Positions 25,133 through 34,107 of a DNA stretch of 64,000 nt are shown in pieces. Under the pieces are notes generated by a model that saw only the letters and a list, made by a program, of their open reading frames with translations, did not search any database and was not told where the DNA came from. Source of the stretch: JARFQW01 sp963842955. GTDB taxonomy: Bacteria > Pseudomonadota > Gammaproteobacteria > Steroidobacterales > XN24. The position numbers and the translations under genes were made by a program. How positions within the stretch are numbered: the stretch's first letter is position 1; each line of letters starts with the position of its first letter. The DNA lies in contig CAWJIJ010000011.1 in the NCBI GenBank assembly GCA_963842955.1, positions 558,001-622,000 on the forward strand, written 5' to 3'.

Positions 25133-25876
25133 ATGGAAAGGCATTTCGGCCCGGCCGCACGGCTCTGCAAGGCGGATGTCCGCTACGGCGAGGCGCACAT
25201 ACTCGACAACATTTCGCTGAGCATCGCGCCCGGGCTCGTGACCGCGATCGTGGGCGAGAGCGGCTCGGGCAAGTCCACGCTGCTGCGTTTGCTCAACGGC
25301 CTGGTCCGCCCTGCAAACGGTGAGGTCGAGGTGTTCGGATCCCCGCTGGACACCAGCGACCTGCCCCGCGTGCGGCGCCGTATCGGCTATGCCGTGCAGG
25401 ATGTTGGCCTGTTTCCGCATCTGACCGTGATCGCCAACGTGCTCTTGCCCGTCGAGATCGCCGAAGGGGACGTCCGGGCCGGGCGCCGCCGGGCCGAGTA
25501 CCTCATGACACTCATGGGGCTGGATCCGGGCCTGGGCAATCGCTATCCCCACGAGCTGTCCGGTGGCCAGCAACAACGGGTCGGAATCTGCCGGGCGATG
25601 ATCGGCCGGCCGCCGCTGCTGCTGCTGGACGAGTCATTTTCGGGAATCGATGCCCTGACGAGAACGGAGATTCACGAGCGCTTTCTTCGCATCCAGGCGG
25701 ACGAGGACATCGCCGTCGTCCTCGTCACCCACGATGTCAGGGAGGCAGCCACACTGGGCCGGCAGATCGTTGTGCTGAGGTCAGGGCGGATCGAAGCGGT
25801 GGGCGAAACCACGGAACTGCTGGCCCGGCCGCCCGGCGACTACGCACGCCGTCTAATGGAACCGCTGCTCCGATGA
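25133..25876 (+). CDS. Osmoprotectant (glycine betaine/choline-type) ABC transporter ATP-binding protein
   Basis: 247-residue ABC ATPase. It has Walker A GESGSGKST, a Q-loop in AVQDVGLFPHLTV, the signature LSGGQQQRVGICRAM, Walker B PLLLLDESFSGID and an H-loop in VLVTHD. The Phe-Pro-His after the Q-loop and the overall length fit OpuCA/ProV-type ATPases without the CBS tail. It overlaps the next gene by ATGA, and the pair would make a complete importer together with the fused binding protein-permease. Confidence 0.88.
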   Translation: MERHFGPAARLCKADVRYGEAHILDNISLSIAPGLVTAIVGESGSGKSTLLRLLNGLVRPANGEVEVFGSPLDTSDLPRVRRRIGYAVQDVGLFPHLTVIANVLLPVEIAEGDVRAGRRRAEYLMTLMGLDPGLGNRYPHELSGGQQQRVGICRAMIGRPPLLLLDESFSGIDALTRTEIHERFLRIQADEDIAVVLVTHDVREAATLGRQIVVLRSGRIEAVGETTELLARPPGDYARRLMEPLLR

Positions 25877-27378
25877 AGTTGGTGACGCTTCTCCTGGCGG
25901 CCCTCGCCTTGCTCTGGCTTGGCGGCTGCGGCGGGTCCGAGAAATCAAACGGCACTGGCGCGACCATTGTGGTGGGCAGCAAGCCGTTCACCGAGAGCTA
26001 CGTGCTGGCCGAAATATTTTCCCAGGCCCTCGAGCGGGAGGGTCTGCGCGTGGAGCGTCGCTTCGGCCTCGGATCCACGCTCATCGCATTTGCCGCCCTT
26101 CGCCAGGGGGAGATCGATGTCTACCCCGAGTACACCGGCACAATATCGGAGGCCATTCTCAAGCGCCCCGGTGCGGGCATGACAGAGATCTCGACGGCCC
26201 TTGCAGACGTCGGAATGCGCATGCTTCCCGACCTGGGGTTTAGTAACAGCTACGCGATGGCCATGCCGCAACACCTCGCCGACGAACGGGCGATACGACG
26301 GATTTCCGACCTGACCGCACATCCCGACCTGCGCACCGCGGTCTCCCACGAGTTTCTCGAGCGCGAAGACGGCTGGCCAGGCCTGCGGCATGCCTACGGC
26401 CTGCCGCAGAGACCCGAAGGCATCGCACACGGACTGGCCTACCGGGCTGCCGCCGAAGGCCGTATCGATCTGACCGACGCCTATTCCACGGACGGTGATC
26501 TGGCCGAATGGAAGCTGGCCGTTATCGACGACGACCTGGGTTACTTTCCCGTCTACCTGGCGGTCCCCCTGGTGGCAGCCGACCTGGATCCCGGCGCCCG
26601 GGCGGTGCTGGAAAGCCTGGCGGGACGCTTCGACGAGTCGCTGATGCGGCGGCTCAACGCGCGGGCCGTCGTGGACGGCGAATCTTTCGCAAACATTGCC
26701 CGCAGCTTTCTCGATAACGACAGCGTTTCTGAAGCCGGAACCGGCCGGCGAAGCGGCGTCGCCAAGCGCCTGCTACACAATCTGGTGGTTCACCTGCAGC
26801 TCACCGGAGTGGCCCTGGCCTTCGCGAGTATCGCAGGCATAGGACTCGCGGCCGTCCTGCACAACCGGCCCGCGGCAGCTAGGGCAGTGCTCTACCTGGC
26901 CGGGCTGTTGCAGACGATTCCTTCGATCGCCCTGCTTGCACTGATGATTCCCCTGTTCGGCGTGGGTTTGCTGCCGGCCGTCGTGGCCCTGTTCCTCTAC
27001 GCCCTGCTGCCGATCCTGCGCAGCAGCCTGACCGCCCTCACCACGGTGAGCCCCCTTCTCCAGGAAGTCGGGGAGGCTATGGGCATGACGCCCGGACAGC
27101 GCCTCCGGCATGTCCTGATACCGTTGGCACTGCCGCACATCCTGTCTGGCCTGAGGATCGCCGCGGTGATCTGTATCGGCACCGCCACGCTGGCGGCGTT
27201 CATTGGTGCCGGGGGTCTGGGCGAACCCATCGTTACCGGCCTGGCCCTGAACGACACGGGGCTGATTCTCCAGGGCGCGGTGCCGGCCGCCCTGCTGGCC
27301 CTGTTGACCGAGCTGTTCTTCGAGGCTCTCGAACGGCGCCTCGTGCCGGCCCATATGCGAACCAGCCCGGCGGCGTGA
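25873..27378 (+). CDS. Fused substrate-binding protein and permease of an osmoprotectant ABC transporter
   Basis: 501 residues. An N-terminal lipoprotein-like signal (LWLGGCGG) leads into an OpuC-type binding domain (about 30-285) with VVGSKPFTESYVLAE, DVYPEYTGTI and the ligand-loop DAYSTDGDLAEW. A BPD-transport domain with five or six helices (about 290-490) follows, containing LLQTIPSIALLALMIPLFGV and the EAA-type loop MGMTPGQRLRHVLIPLA. The order binding domain then permease is the reverse of several known OpuF fusions, where the permease comes first. The substrate is probably glycine betaine or a related quaternary amine. It is convergent with the S9 peptidase. Confidence 0.88.
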   Translation: MKLVTLLLAALALLWLGGCGGSEKSNGTGATIVVGSKPFTESYVLAEIFSQALEREGLRVERRFGLGSTLIAFAALRQGEIDVYPEYTGTISEAILKRPGAGMTEISTALADVGMRMLPDLGFSNSYAMAMPQHLADERAIRRISDLTAHPDLRTAVSHEFLEREDGWPGLRHAYGLPQRPEGIAHGLAYRAAAEGRIDLTDAYSTDGDLAEWKLAVIDDDLGYFPVYLAVPLVAADLDPGARAVLESLAGRFDESLMRRLNARAVVDGESFANIARSFLDNDSVSEAGTGRRSGVAKRLLHNLVVHLQLTGVALAFASIAGIGLAAVLHNRPAAARAVLYLAGLLQTIPSIALLALMIPLFGVGLLPAVVALFLYALLPILRSSLTALTTVSPLLQEVGEAMGMTPGQRLRHVLIPLALPHILSGLRIAAVICIGTATLAAFIGAGGLGEPIVTGLALNDTGLILQGAVPAALLALLTELFFEALERRLVPAHMRTSPAA

Positions 27379-27403
27379 CCGCCCGGGGGCCAGGCCGAAT
27401 CGG

Positions 27404-29449
27404 CTAGCGGGTCCACTCTCCCAGCCAGCGTTCGACCTCCCGGTGCCAGCGCACGCTGTTGGAGGGGCGGAGAACCCAGTGGTTCTCGTCCGGGAACCAC
27501 ACCAGCCGGCTGGGTATGCCGCGTCTCTGCAGGGCGGTGAACGCAGCCAGACCCTGGGTTTCAGGAACCCGATAGTCCAGCGCGCCGTGGATCACGAGCA
27601 TGGGATCCTTCCATCGGGACACGTAGTTCACGGGATTGTGCCGCTCGTAGGTTTCGGGCGTATCGAACTGGGGACCGCCGAACTCCCACTCGGTGAACCA
27701 CAGCTCCTCGGTCGTGTAATACATCGACCGGTTGTCGAAAACTCCGTCATGGTTGACGAGACAGTCGAACTCTCCGGCCCAGTTACCCGCAATCCAGTTA
27801 ATCATGTAGCCGCCATAGGAGGCCCCGAGGGCGCACTTTCGGTCCGCGTCGATCCAGGGGTAACGCTTCAACGCGGCGGCGAGGCCCTTGCGCAGATCCT
27901 CCAGCGGCTTGCCCCCCCAGTCACCGGATATCGAATCCGTGAACGCCTGCCCGTAACCGGTGGAACCGTGGAAGTCCACCATGACCGCCACGTAGCCCTT
28001 GCCCGCATAGGTCTGGGGATTCCAACGATAGTGGAAGCGGTTGCCAAAGCTGCCCTGGGGTCCGCCGTGGATGAGAAAGGCCAGCGGGTAACGCCGGTCT
28101 GCCCGAAAGCCGACCGGCTTCACCACGTAGGCATGGACCGTCTCGTCGTTCCAGCCGGCAAACGTGAACTGCTCGAAGGCCCCGAACTCCACGTCGGCCA
28201 GAAGATCCCCGTTGACGTCGGTCAGACGGGCCAGCGACGTACCGTCCAGCCGGTAAAGGTCGCTGGGGCTTGCCAGGTCATTGCGCGCCAGCACCAGGGA
28301 CTCTCCGGATGCGCTCACCGCCGCTACGGTCCCGGAATCCACCAGCCGCGCGGCGTTCCCGGATTCCAGGTCAACCCGGAACAGTGCCTTCTGCCCCAGG
28401 TGCTGGCCGGTCGCAAGGATCGCAGCGCCGTCATCGGTCCAGACGAAGCCACCAAGACTGCGATCGAGATCGCCGGCCAGCTCCCGAGTGCTGCCGTCTT
28501 CGAGATCCATCAGCATGAGGCGGTGCCGATCTGCCTCGAACCCGGCGCGGGCCATCGAGGAAAATGCGAGATACCGGCCGTCCGGCGAGGGCGCGGGGTC
28601 GCCCTCGGTGCCGGGGAACGTCGTGGTCAGGCTCCCCGGAGGCGCCGACCCGTCCACGGGAACCCGGTAGACATCCAGGTTGGTCGACCAGGCTTTCTCG
28701 CTCCCGGCGGCGGAACGGGCCACGAAGAACACACTCTCACCATCGGCCGAAAACGCGAACGCCTCCGCGCCGCCGAACGGGCGCGGCGGAACATGCGCGC
28801 CCAGTTCCGCCGTCAGGGCCAGGGGGGCTTTTTCACCGCCAGGGTCCACGGCAAAAAGCGTTGCGTGACGGCCATCCGCCCACTCGTCCCAGTGGCGGAC
28901 CATCAGCCGGTCGAAGATCCGCGCCGAACCCGGGCCCGACTCGACCTCGTCCAGACGCGCCTGTGTGCAGGCCAGGTCCGGGCAATCCTGGAACACGTCC
29001 ATGGAAACCACCAGTCTGTCGCCTGACGGGGAGACCGCAAACGCGTTGATGCCGAGCTCCAGGTCGGTGACCCGGACGGGCAGGGACTCCTTGCCGGGAT
29101 CCAGCTGCCAGACCTGGCTGGACCCGCCGCGCGCGCTGAGGAAATAGAGATGCTTGCCGTCTGCCGACCAGCGCGGCTGCCGGTCTGAGCCGGGGTCGCG
29201 CGTCAGGCGGCGGGCAGCCGCGCTGCCGTCCGCCGGTACGATCCACAGATCGGTCGTGCCTTTGTCGCCGGACCGGTCCGTTTCCCGCAGGACAAAGACC
29301 ACCCATCGGCCATCGGGGCTGAGCCGCGGATCAGAAAGCCGTCGAAGGTCAACCAGGTGCTCGGCGTCAAACGGGGCCCCGGATGCCGCCAGCGGCAGAG
29401 TCAGGAAGCATGCGCAAACGCCCAGGGCCAGGGCGGCAAGAGTTTTCAT
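27404..29449 (-). CDS. S9 family prolyl oligopeptidase-type peptidase
   Basis: 681-residue exported serine peptidase. A signal peptide (residues 1-24, ending AASGA) is followed by a seven-bladed beta-propeller with repeated DPRLSPDGRWVVF, QPRWSADGKHLYF and DPAPSPDGRYLAF blades. An alpha/beta hydrolase domain from about residue 430 has HGGPQGSFGN, the nucleophile in GASYGGYMINW, Asp in HGALDYRVP and His in DENHWVLRP. This is the dipeptidyl/acylaminoacyl peptidase layout, cleaving short peptides in the periplasm. The ATG at 29449 is chosen as it starts the signal peptide; the open frame above it is Arg-rich and unlikely to be translated. Confidence 0.92.
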   Translation of the reverse strand: MKTLAALALGVCACFLTLPLAASGAPFDAEHLVDLRRLSDPRLSPDGRWVVFVLRETDRSGDKGTTDLWIVPADGSAAARRLTRDPGSDRQPRWSADGKHLYFLSARGGSSQVWQLDPGKESLPVRVTDLELGINAFAVSPSGDRLVVSMDVFQDCPDLACTQARLDEVESGPGSARIFDRLMVRHWDEWADGRHATLFAVDPGGEKAPLALTAELGAHVPPRPFGGAEAFAFSADGESVFFVARSAAGSEKAWSTNLDVYRVPVDGSAPPGSLTTTFPGTEGDPAPSPDGRYLAFSSMARAGFEADRHRLMLMDLEDGSTRELAGDLDRSLGGFVWTDDGAAILATGQHLGQKALFRVDLESGNAARLVDSGTVAAVSASGESLVLARNDLASPSDLYRLDGTSLARLTDVNGDLLADVEFGAFEQFTFAGWNDETVHAYVVKPVGFRADRRYPLAFLIHGGPQGSFGNRFHYRWNPQTYAGKGYVAVMVDFHGSTGYGQAFTDSISGDWGGKPLEDLRKGLAAALKRYPWIDADRKCALGASYGGYMINWIAGNWAGEFDCLVNHDGVFDNRSMYYTTEELWFTEWEFGGPQFDTPETYERHNPVNYVSRWKDPMLVIHGALDYRVPETQGLAAFTALQRRGIPSRLVWFPDENHWVLRPSNSVRWHREVERWLGEWTR

Positions 29450-29630
29450 GAAAGACTTCTCCAGACCAGGCTCGCTTGCCAGGCGCGAAGTCTGGCCAGC
29501 AGCGGGCGGGGAAATCAAGCGGGCGCGGTCTGCATCCGTCGCCAGCGAACCCGGGCACCGGGCAAGGGGACGTTGGGATCCGTGTCGGTTCAGCGCTGAA
29601 GTCCGGATCTCCGGACCGGAGGACAGGCGC

Positions 29631-29765
29631 CTAGAAGAGGAACAGCAGCGGCGTGATGGCCAGGGTGAGAACACCCAGCGAACACAGGGTCAGCGCGACT
29701 GGATGATGGCGCAGAAACCCTACAGCGTCGTCGATCTCGTCCCAGAATTGCAGGAAGCACTCCAT
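29631..29765 (-). CDS. Small single-span membrane protein (44 aa)
   Basis: Short frame from ATG 29765 to TAG 29633. It begins MECFLQFWDEIDDAVGFL, a short acidic amphipathic part, and then PVALTLCSLGVLTLAI with TPLLFLF at the end, one clean membrane helix. Too small for most gene finders. The gene lies alone between the S9 peptidase and the DUF6544 gene on the same strand. Upstream ribosome-binding sequence is weak. Function unknown; it resembles small inner-membrane peptides only in shape. Confidence 0.45.
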   Translation of the reverse strand: MECFLQFWDEIDDAVGFLRHHPVALTLCSLGVLTLAITPLLFLF

Positions 29766-29831
29766 GAGAAGAGCATCCGGCAGATCCCGTCAAAATGTCC
29801 GTGCGTTGTGTCGCAGTTCCAAGCTTGGAGA

Positions 29832-30647
29832 TCAGAAATATCGCACTGATTCCACGGACGCGCGGAACATCTCGACGTAATCGTCGGTGCCGAAGCCCCA
29901 GCCGCCCGAGATGCGGCTGGGCAGGCGATGGCCGTCAAAAACTTCCTCCCGTTCCACGGCCATCCCGAAATTCACCATCCGCCCCGTTTCCGGCCGAAAC
30001 CGAAGCACGCTCGCGGACCGCAACACGCCGCCCGGGCCAATCTCCAGGCCAAGGGGAACGTCCCAACCCGCGGGCACGACGGCCAGGCGGTCTTCGCCGC
30101 TCTCGGTCCATGCAGCCCCGAGTTCCGGCAACAGGCAGCCTGGCAGCCAGACGTGTTCGAGCAGAAAGCGGGCCCGCGCCGAGCGCAGGTCGCCTCCCCC
30201 CGCCTCCCGGGTGACCGTCAGCAGGCCCTGCAGCTCGAATCGGGACTCGTAGCGGGTGTCCCGGAACCACTCTGCGCCAGCCAGAAACAGCGGACCCAGC
30301 GCCGCAACCCGTCCCTCCCAGATGAACCCCTTGCCGGCCGCAACACGCTCACGGGCCCGGAAAGGTATCCAGTCGTCCTCCGGGGCGGCGCGGAGATGAC
30401 CGGCGTACCGGATATCCGCGGTTCGGGAGACGGGCTGCCCCGGCGCGAGGGCATTGCGCAGCCAGGCGGCGGCGCGATCGGGCAGCGCGTCAAGGGAATG
30501 CGGTTCGAAGGCTTTTCCGGAGACATCAAGAGTCAGAAGGTCATCGAAGACCTCGGCCCGCCGCGTTGCGCGCCGGCGGCGAGCCCGCAAGGAGCGGAAT
30601 GCCAGCCCGGTGGCTGCCAGCAACAGCAGGAGAACAAGTAGACCCAA
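29832..30647 (-). CDS. DUF6544-like membrane-anchored protein
   Basis: 271 residues. An N-terminal membrane helix (about 2-18) is followed by an Arg-rich stop and a globular domain with the family pattern LPDRAAAWLRNALAPGQPV, then WIPFRARERVAAGKGFIWEG, then FLLEHVWLPGCLLPELGAAW and a final VEMFRASVESVRYF. The domain resembles DUF6544 proteins, which have no assigned activity. A perfect TATAAT lies 33-38 bases upstream of the ATG at 30647, so it probably has its own promoter. Confidence 0.72.
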   Translation of the reverse strand: MGLLVLLLLLAATGLAFRSLRARRRRATRRAEVFDDLLTLDVSGKAFEPHSLDALPDRAAAWLRNALAPGQPVSRTADIRYAGHLRAAPEDDWIPFRARERVAAGKGFIWEGRVAALGPLFLAGAEWFRDTRYESRFELQGLLTVTREAGGGDLRSARARFLLEHVWLPGCLLPELGAAWTESGEDRLAVVPAGWDVPLGLEIGPGGVLRSASVLRFRPETGRMVNFGMAVEREEVFDGHRLPSRISGGWGFGTDDYVEMFRASVESVRYF

Positions 30648-30679
30648 GGACGAACCCCATGCTGCGCTACAGGGTCCGT

Positions 30680-30685
30680 ATTATA
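30680..30685 (-). promoter_or_regulatory. -10 element upstream of the DUF6544-like gene
   Basis: Minus strand TATAAT preceded by GACCGA, 33 bases upstream of the ATG. No good -35 hexamer is visible at 16-18 bases, so the promoter may depend on an activator. Confidence 0.35.
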
Positions 30686-30707
30686 TCGGTCGAAGCACCG
30701 GCCTGAG

Positions 30708-30908
30708 CTAGTCGGCCGGCGCGGTTTTGTTTCCCCGGGACAGTCCCCGAAGAGTCCGGGGTCCGTCCAGCGTAATCAGTTCCAGGGAACGGGCCGCGGC
30801 CGTGCGGGCCTGCGCAATCCAGTTCCACTGCTCCAGTTTCCACCGCTCGAGGGTGTCGCCTCGAGCAACGTCGCGCCCGGAGCCCACCGGGGTCGGCGAC
30901 TCATTCAT
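30708..30908 (-). CDS. Small hypothetical protein (66 aa)
   Basis: 66-residue soluble protein with a central amphipathic helix (ERWKLEQWNWIAQARTAAAR, followed by SLELITLDGP). Its ATG has a GGAG nine bases upstream. No family recognised. It lies 43 bases upstream of the DUF6544 gene's -10 site and 46 bases after another small gene on the same strand. Both small proteins are Trp- and Arg-rich, but the similarity is too weak to call homology. Confidence 0.5.
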   Translation of the reverse strand: MNESPTPVGSGRDVARGDTLERWKLEQWNWIAQARTAAARSLELITLDGPRTLRGLSRGNKTAPAD

Positions 30909-30954
30909 GCCCGTCGATCTCCTGAAAAATAGGTCGTTGGAACTCGGACGTCCG

Positions 30955-31164
30955 TCAGGAATCCTGGTCCCAGGTTGCCCGGACTTTTGCGGCCCAGGCC
31001 TTGTACATGCGGAGGCTGTGCAGAGGGTCGTCGACGACCTCCGGCTCCGGCGTTCTCAGCCACGAAATTCGTCGGCGTCGTTCTGCCAGGTCCTCGGTGG
31101 CGGGTCTCCGGGGCAAAGGCAGCCGCCGGCGCATATCGGTTTTTTTCTCGTCCGTGGCACTCAT
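30955..31164 (-). CDS. Small basic hypothetical protein (69 aa)
   Basis: 69-residue highly charged protein. An Arg-rich first half (TDMRRRLPLPRRPATEDLAE) precedes a helix RMYKAWAAKVRATWDQDS at the C-terminus. Start is the ATG at 31164, with only a weak ribosome site. No family recognised. It sits between ppnN and the 66-residue gene, all on the minus strand. The preceding 130 bases (31165-31294) hold no evident gene. Confidence 0.45.
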   Translation of the reverse strand: MSATDEKKTDMRRRLPLPRRPATEDLAERRRRISWLRTPEPEVVDDPLHSLRMYKAWAAKVRATWDQDS

Positions 31165-31294
31165 ATCCGTTGCAGTTCCCTGTCCTTGGCTTTCCGCAAG
31201 ATACGGCGCGATCGCCGGTAGCCGCCGTGACCGGAGTCACAGTCGACTGACCGATAAAGACAGGAATGACGGGAATGTGACGAAGTTGCCGGGG

Positions 31295-32677
31295 TTATGC
31301 CACCAGCCGGTAACACGGCGAATATTCCACCCCGGGCAGGCGCATACGATGCTGTGCAACAAAGGATTTCAGCAGTTCGTCCATCAGCCGCATGATGACC
31401 GGATCACCATGCATCTCGAAGGGCCCCTGCGCCTCGATGGCTCGCCTGCCCTGGTCCTTGACGTTGCCGGCGACAATTCCGGAAAACGCGCGGCGAAGGT
31501 TCGCCGCAAGCCGATGGGACGCTTGGTCCCGGCTCAGGTCCAGAGCCGCCATGCTGTCGTGGGTCGGCTCGAAGGGCATCTGGAAATCGTGGGGTACCGC
31601 CAGGGTCCAGTTGAAGAAATACGCATCACCCGTGGTCTTGCGGTGATGCTTGACCTCGTCGAGGCCCGCGCGCATGACCCGGGCGACTTCCGCCGGATCG
31701 TCCAGGATGATCTGGTAGCGATCGGCCGCGTCGTCCCCCAGGGTAGCGCGCACGAACGCATCGATCTGCCGGAAGTAATCCCCGGCGGAGGCCGGACCGG
31801 TAAAGACGACGGGGAACGGCTGCGCGGCGTTGGCTGGCTCAAGGAGCAGGCCCAGTAGGTAGAGAATCTCCTCGGCCGTGCCGACACCGCCAGGAAACAC
31901 CACGATGCCGTCGCCAGCTCGAACGAAAGCCTCCAGGCGTTTCTCGATGTCGGGCATGATGACCAGCTCGTTGACGATCGGATTGGGCGGTTCCGCGGCA
32001 ATGATGCCGGGCTCCGTGAAGCCCAGGTAGCGCCCCGCCGGCATCCGCTGCTTGGCGTGGCCTATCGCTGCTCCCTTCATGGGACCTTTCATCGCGCCGG
32101 GCCCGCATCCGGTGCAGATCTGCAGACCGCGCAAGCCCACCTCATAGCCCACCGACTTGGTGTAGTCGTATTCCTCCCGGGAGATGGAGTGTCCGCCCCA
32201 GCAGACGACGACGTCGGGATCCACACCGGGATGCAGGGCGTCAGCATTGCGGAGCACCTGGAACACCGCGTCCGTGATGCTGGCCGAGGAGTCGACGTCC
32301 ACCCGCCCCTCGATCTCTTCGCTGACATACACGATGTCTCGAAGAACTGAAAAGAGATGTTCACGGATACCCCGAATCAGTTCCCCGTCCACGAAGGCCA
32401 GCGCCGGAGCGTGGGTCATGCGCAGGATGATGCCCCGCTCCTCCTGGTCGATCTCAATCTGGAAATCGCTGAACTGCTCGTAAAGCGCGCGGGCGTCATC
32501 ACTGTGGGCGCCGCTGTTCAGAACGGCCAGGGCGCAGCGGCGGAAGAGCTCATGCAGGCCCCCGTGTCCGGCGTCACGCAGCTTGACCACCTCCAGCCTG
32601 GACAGCATGGCCATACTGCCCACCGGGGCGACACTGACCTCCCAGTCAATCTTTTCCGATGTGGCGGAAACGCTCAC
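31295..32677 (-). CDS. ppnN: PpnN, pyrimidine/purine nucleotide 5'-monophosphate nucleosidase
   Basis: 460-residue homologue of E. coli PpnN (YgdH, 454 residues), which splits nucleoside monophosphates into base and ribose 5-phosphate and is activated by (p)ppGpp. The central LOG-type Rossmann domain has CTGCGPGAMKGPMKGAAIGH and VFPGGVGTAEEILYLLG, the phosphate-binding PGGxGT motif. N- and C-terminal DUF3412/DUF4478-like flanks (YFFNWTLAVPHDFQMPFEP) match PpnN and not short LOG enzymes. The GTG at 32677 has GGAGAG upstream and overlaps the amidase stop (GTGA). The frame opens further up, but those codons lie in the amidase gene. Confidence 0.93.
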   Translation of the reverse strand: MSVSATSEKIDWEVSVAPVGSMAMLSRLEVVKLRDAGHGGLHELFRRCALAVLNSGAHSDDARALYEQFSDFQIEIDQEERGIILRMTHAPALAFVDGELIRGIREHLFSVLRDIVYVSEEIEGRVDVDSSASITDAVFQVLRNADALHPGVDPDVVVCWGGHSISREEYDYTKSVGYEVGLRGLQICTGCGPGAMKGPMKGAAIGHAKQRMPAGRYLGFTEPGIIAAEPPNPIVNELVIMPDIEKRLEAFVRAGDGIVVFPGGVGTAEEILYLLGLLLEPANAAQPFPVVFTGPASAGDYFRQIDAFVRATLGDDAADRYQIILDDPAEVARVMRAGLDEVKHHRKTTGDAYFFNWTLAVPHDFQMPFEPTHDSMAALDLSRDQASHRLAANLRRAFSGIVAGNVKDQGRRAIEAQGPFEMHGDPVIMRLMDELLKSFVAQHRMRLPGVEYSPCYRLVA

Positions 32678-34107
32678 GATTCGCTCTCCCCGTTGCCGGG
32701 ACCGGCGCTGCCGTACCGATGCCCGATGGCGGCTTCCACGATCTCCGCGGCATTCAACAGGCAGGCCTCCGCGCCAGGGCCGGCGGCCAGCATGACCCCC
32801 GGAACCAGGCCGGATTGGGGATCCCGGAACCGCCAGGCCGGCACGCTGATGGCGGGCAGATCCATGATGTTGCAAAACGTCAGCGCGGTCATTCGATAGT
32901 TCACTCCGGGTTTCAGCGTCTGGCGGTTCATGGCGCCGTGGCGCGGAGCCAGCATGCCGACGGTGGGCGCGAGAAGCACGGCGTCGGAACCCAGCGCCGC
33001 TCGGATACGCGTGCGCGCGCCGAGGATGGTTTCACGGGCCCGGTTGACGCCGCCCGGGAACAGGGTCCGCACCACCGGCCCGAGTGCGAGCAGCTGCAGA
33101 AGCCCGGGATAGATCCGGCCCCGGCCGGCCAACTGCCGGGCGAGCTCCGCCGGGATACTGAATCGCCGCCCGCGGGCATCGGTGAGCTGGGCTTTCAAAT
33201 GCGGAACCAGCTCGTGCCCCAGGAGCCGGGTCATGGCCTTGAATAACACCCGTACGTCCGGCAGATCGCGCGGGTCATCCTCGGCGCCCGCGTCGGCAAG
33301 GGCGGCCCGGGCTCCGGCGACCGCCGCGTCGATGGACGGGTGTTCTGCCCGCCAGGCGAAGCCCGGACCGGTGAGCAGGCGGACCGGCGGGGATCCGGGC
33401 TCCGCAGCGCGACCGGCGAGGACGGAATAAGCCAGTCGCGTGTCGCGGACGCTGCGGGCCAGCGGGCCGGCCGCCAGCCAGCTGTCCACGAACAGGCCGT
33501 CGTCTCCTGATGGCCAGCTGCCGGCCTTGCTGACCGCGCTGGATACAGGCTTGAACCCGACGACGCCGCAAAAAGCAGCGGGAATACGAATCGAGCCCAG
33601 GATATCGCTGCCCAGCCCGAGGGCGGAGGCGCCCGAGGCCACGAGAACGCCTTCCCCGCCCGACGAACCGCCGCAGGTGCGGTCGGGGTTCAGCGGATTC
33701 CTGGAACGGCCGAAAACCGGATTGTCCGTTTCTCCGGCCATGGCGAACTCCGGTACATTGCTGCGCGCGATCACGATCGCCCCCGCATCACGCAGCCGCT
33801 GCACCGCCCGGGCATCGGCTGCGCAATGATCCGGGGGCCGCACGCGGGAGCCCGCCGTGATCTTGGCGCCCGCAATGCCAAAGGTTTCCTTGATGCTGAC
33901 GGGCAGACCGGACAAGGGTCCGGGGCGCGGCGACCGGGCCTCGGCGCGCGCCTGATCCTCAAGGACGTGGGCCGCCCCATTCAGCTCCGGCTGAGCCCGG
34001 AACAGCCGCTCCAGATGCTCCTCCACAACGGACTCGGCCGACTGCTCGCCGTTGCGCATGCGCCGGAGGTACTCGGTCGCATCAGGCAGCGACCGCGGAT
34101 CAGCCAT
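32674..34107 (-). CDS. Amidase-signature family hydrolase
   Basis: About 477 residues. It has the Ser-cisSer-Lys signature: Lys near residue 73 in LPVSIKETFG, the Gly/Ser loop TCGGSSGGEGVLVASGASAL and the nucleophilic Ser near 172 in GSDILGSIRIPAAFCG. The usual GGS before the nucleophile is changed to LGS, which alters the oxyanion region but keeps the Ser. Substrate is unknown; such enzymes hydrolyse aliphatic or aryl amides or esters. Start ATG 34107 overlaps the upstream stop by 8 bases; a TTG three codons earlier is the alternative. It is coupled to ppnN downstream. Confidence 0.87.
   Translation of the reverse strand: MADPRSLPDATEYLRRMRNGEQSAESVVEEHLERLFRAQPELNGAAHVLEDQARAEARSPRPGPLSGLPVSIKETFGIAGAKITAGSRVRPPDHCAADARAVQRLRDAGAIVIARSNVPEFAMAGETDNPVFGRSRNPLNPDRTCGGSSGGEGVLVASGASALGLGSDILGSIRIPAAFCGVVGFKPVSSAVSKAGSWPSGDDGLFVDSWLAAGPLARSVRDTRLAYSVLAGRAAEPGSPPVRLLTGPGFAWRAEHPSIDAAVAGARAALADAGAEDDPRDLPDVRVLFKAMTRLLGHELVPHLKAQLTDARGRRFSIPAELARQLAGRGRIYPGLLQLLALGPVVRTLFPGGVNRARETILGARTRIRAALGSDAVLLAPTVGMLAPRHGAMNRQTLKPGVNYRMTALTFCNIMDLPAISVPAWRFRDPQSGLVPGVMLAAGPGAEACLLNAAEIVEAAIGHRYGSAGPGNGESES

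Noticed and set aside
29589..29600. Perfect 12-base palindrome TTCAGCGCTGAA
   Set aside because: Short palindromes of this GC content occur by chance, and it is not placed at a promoter.
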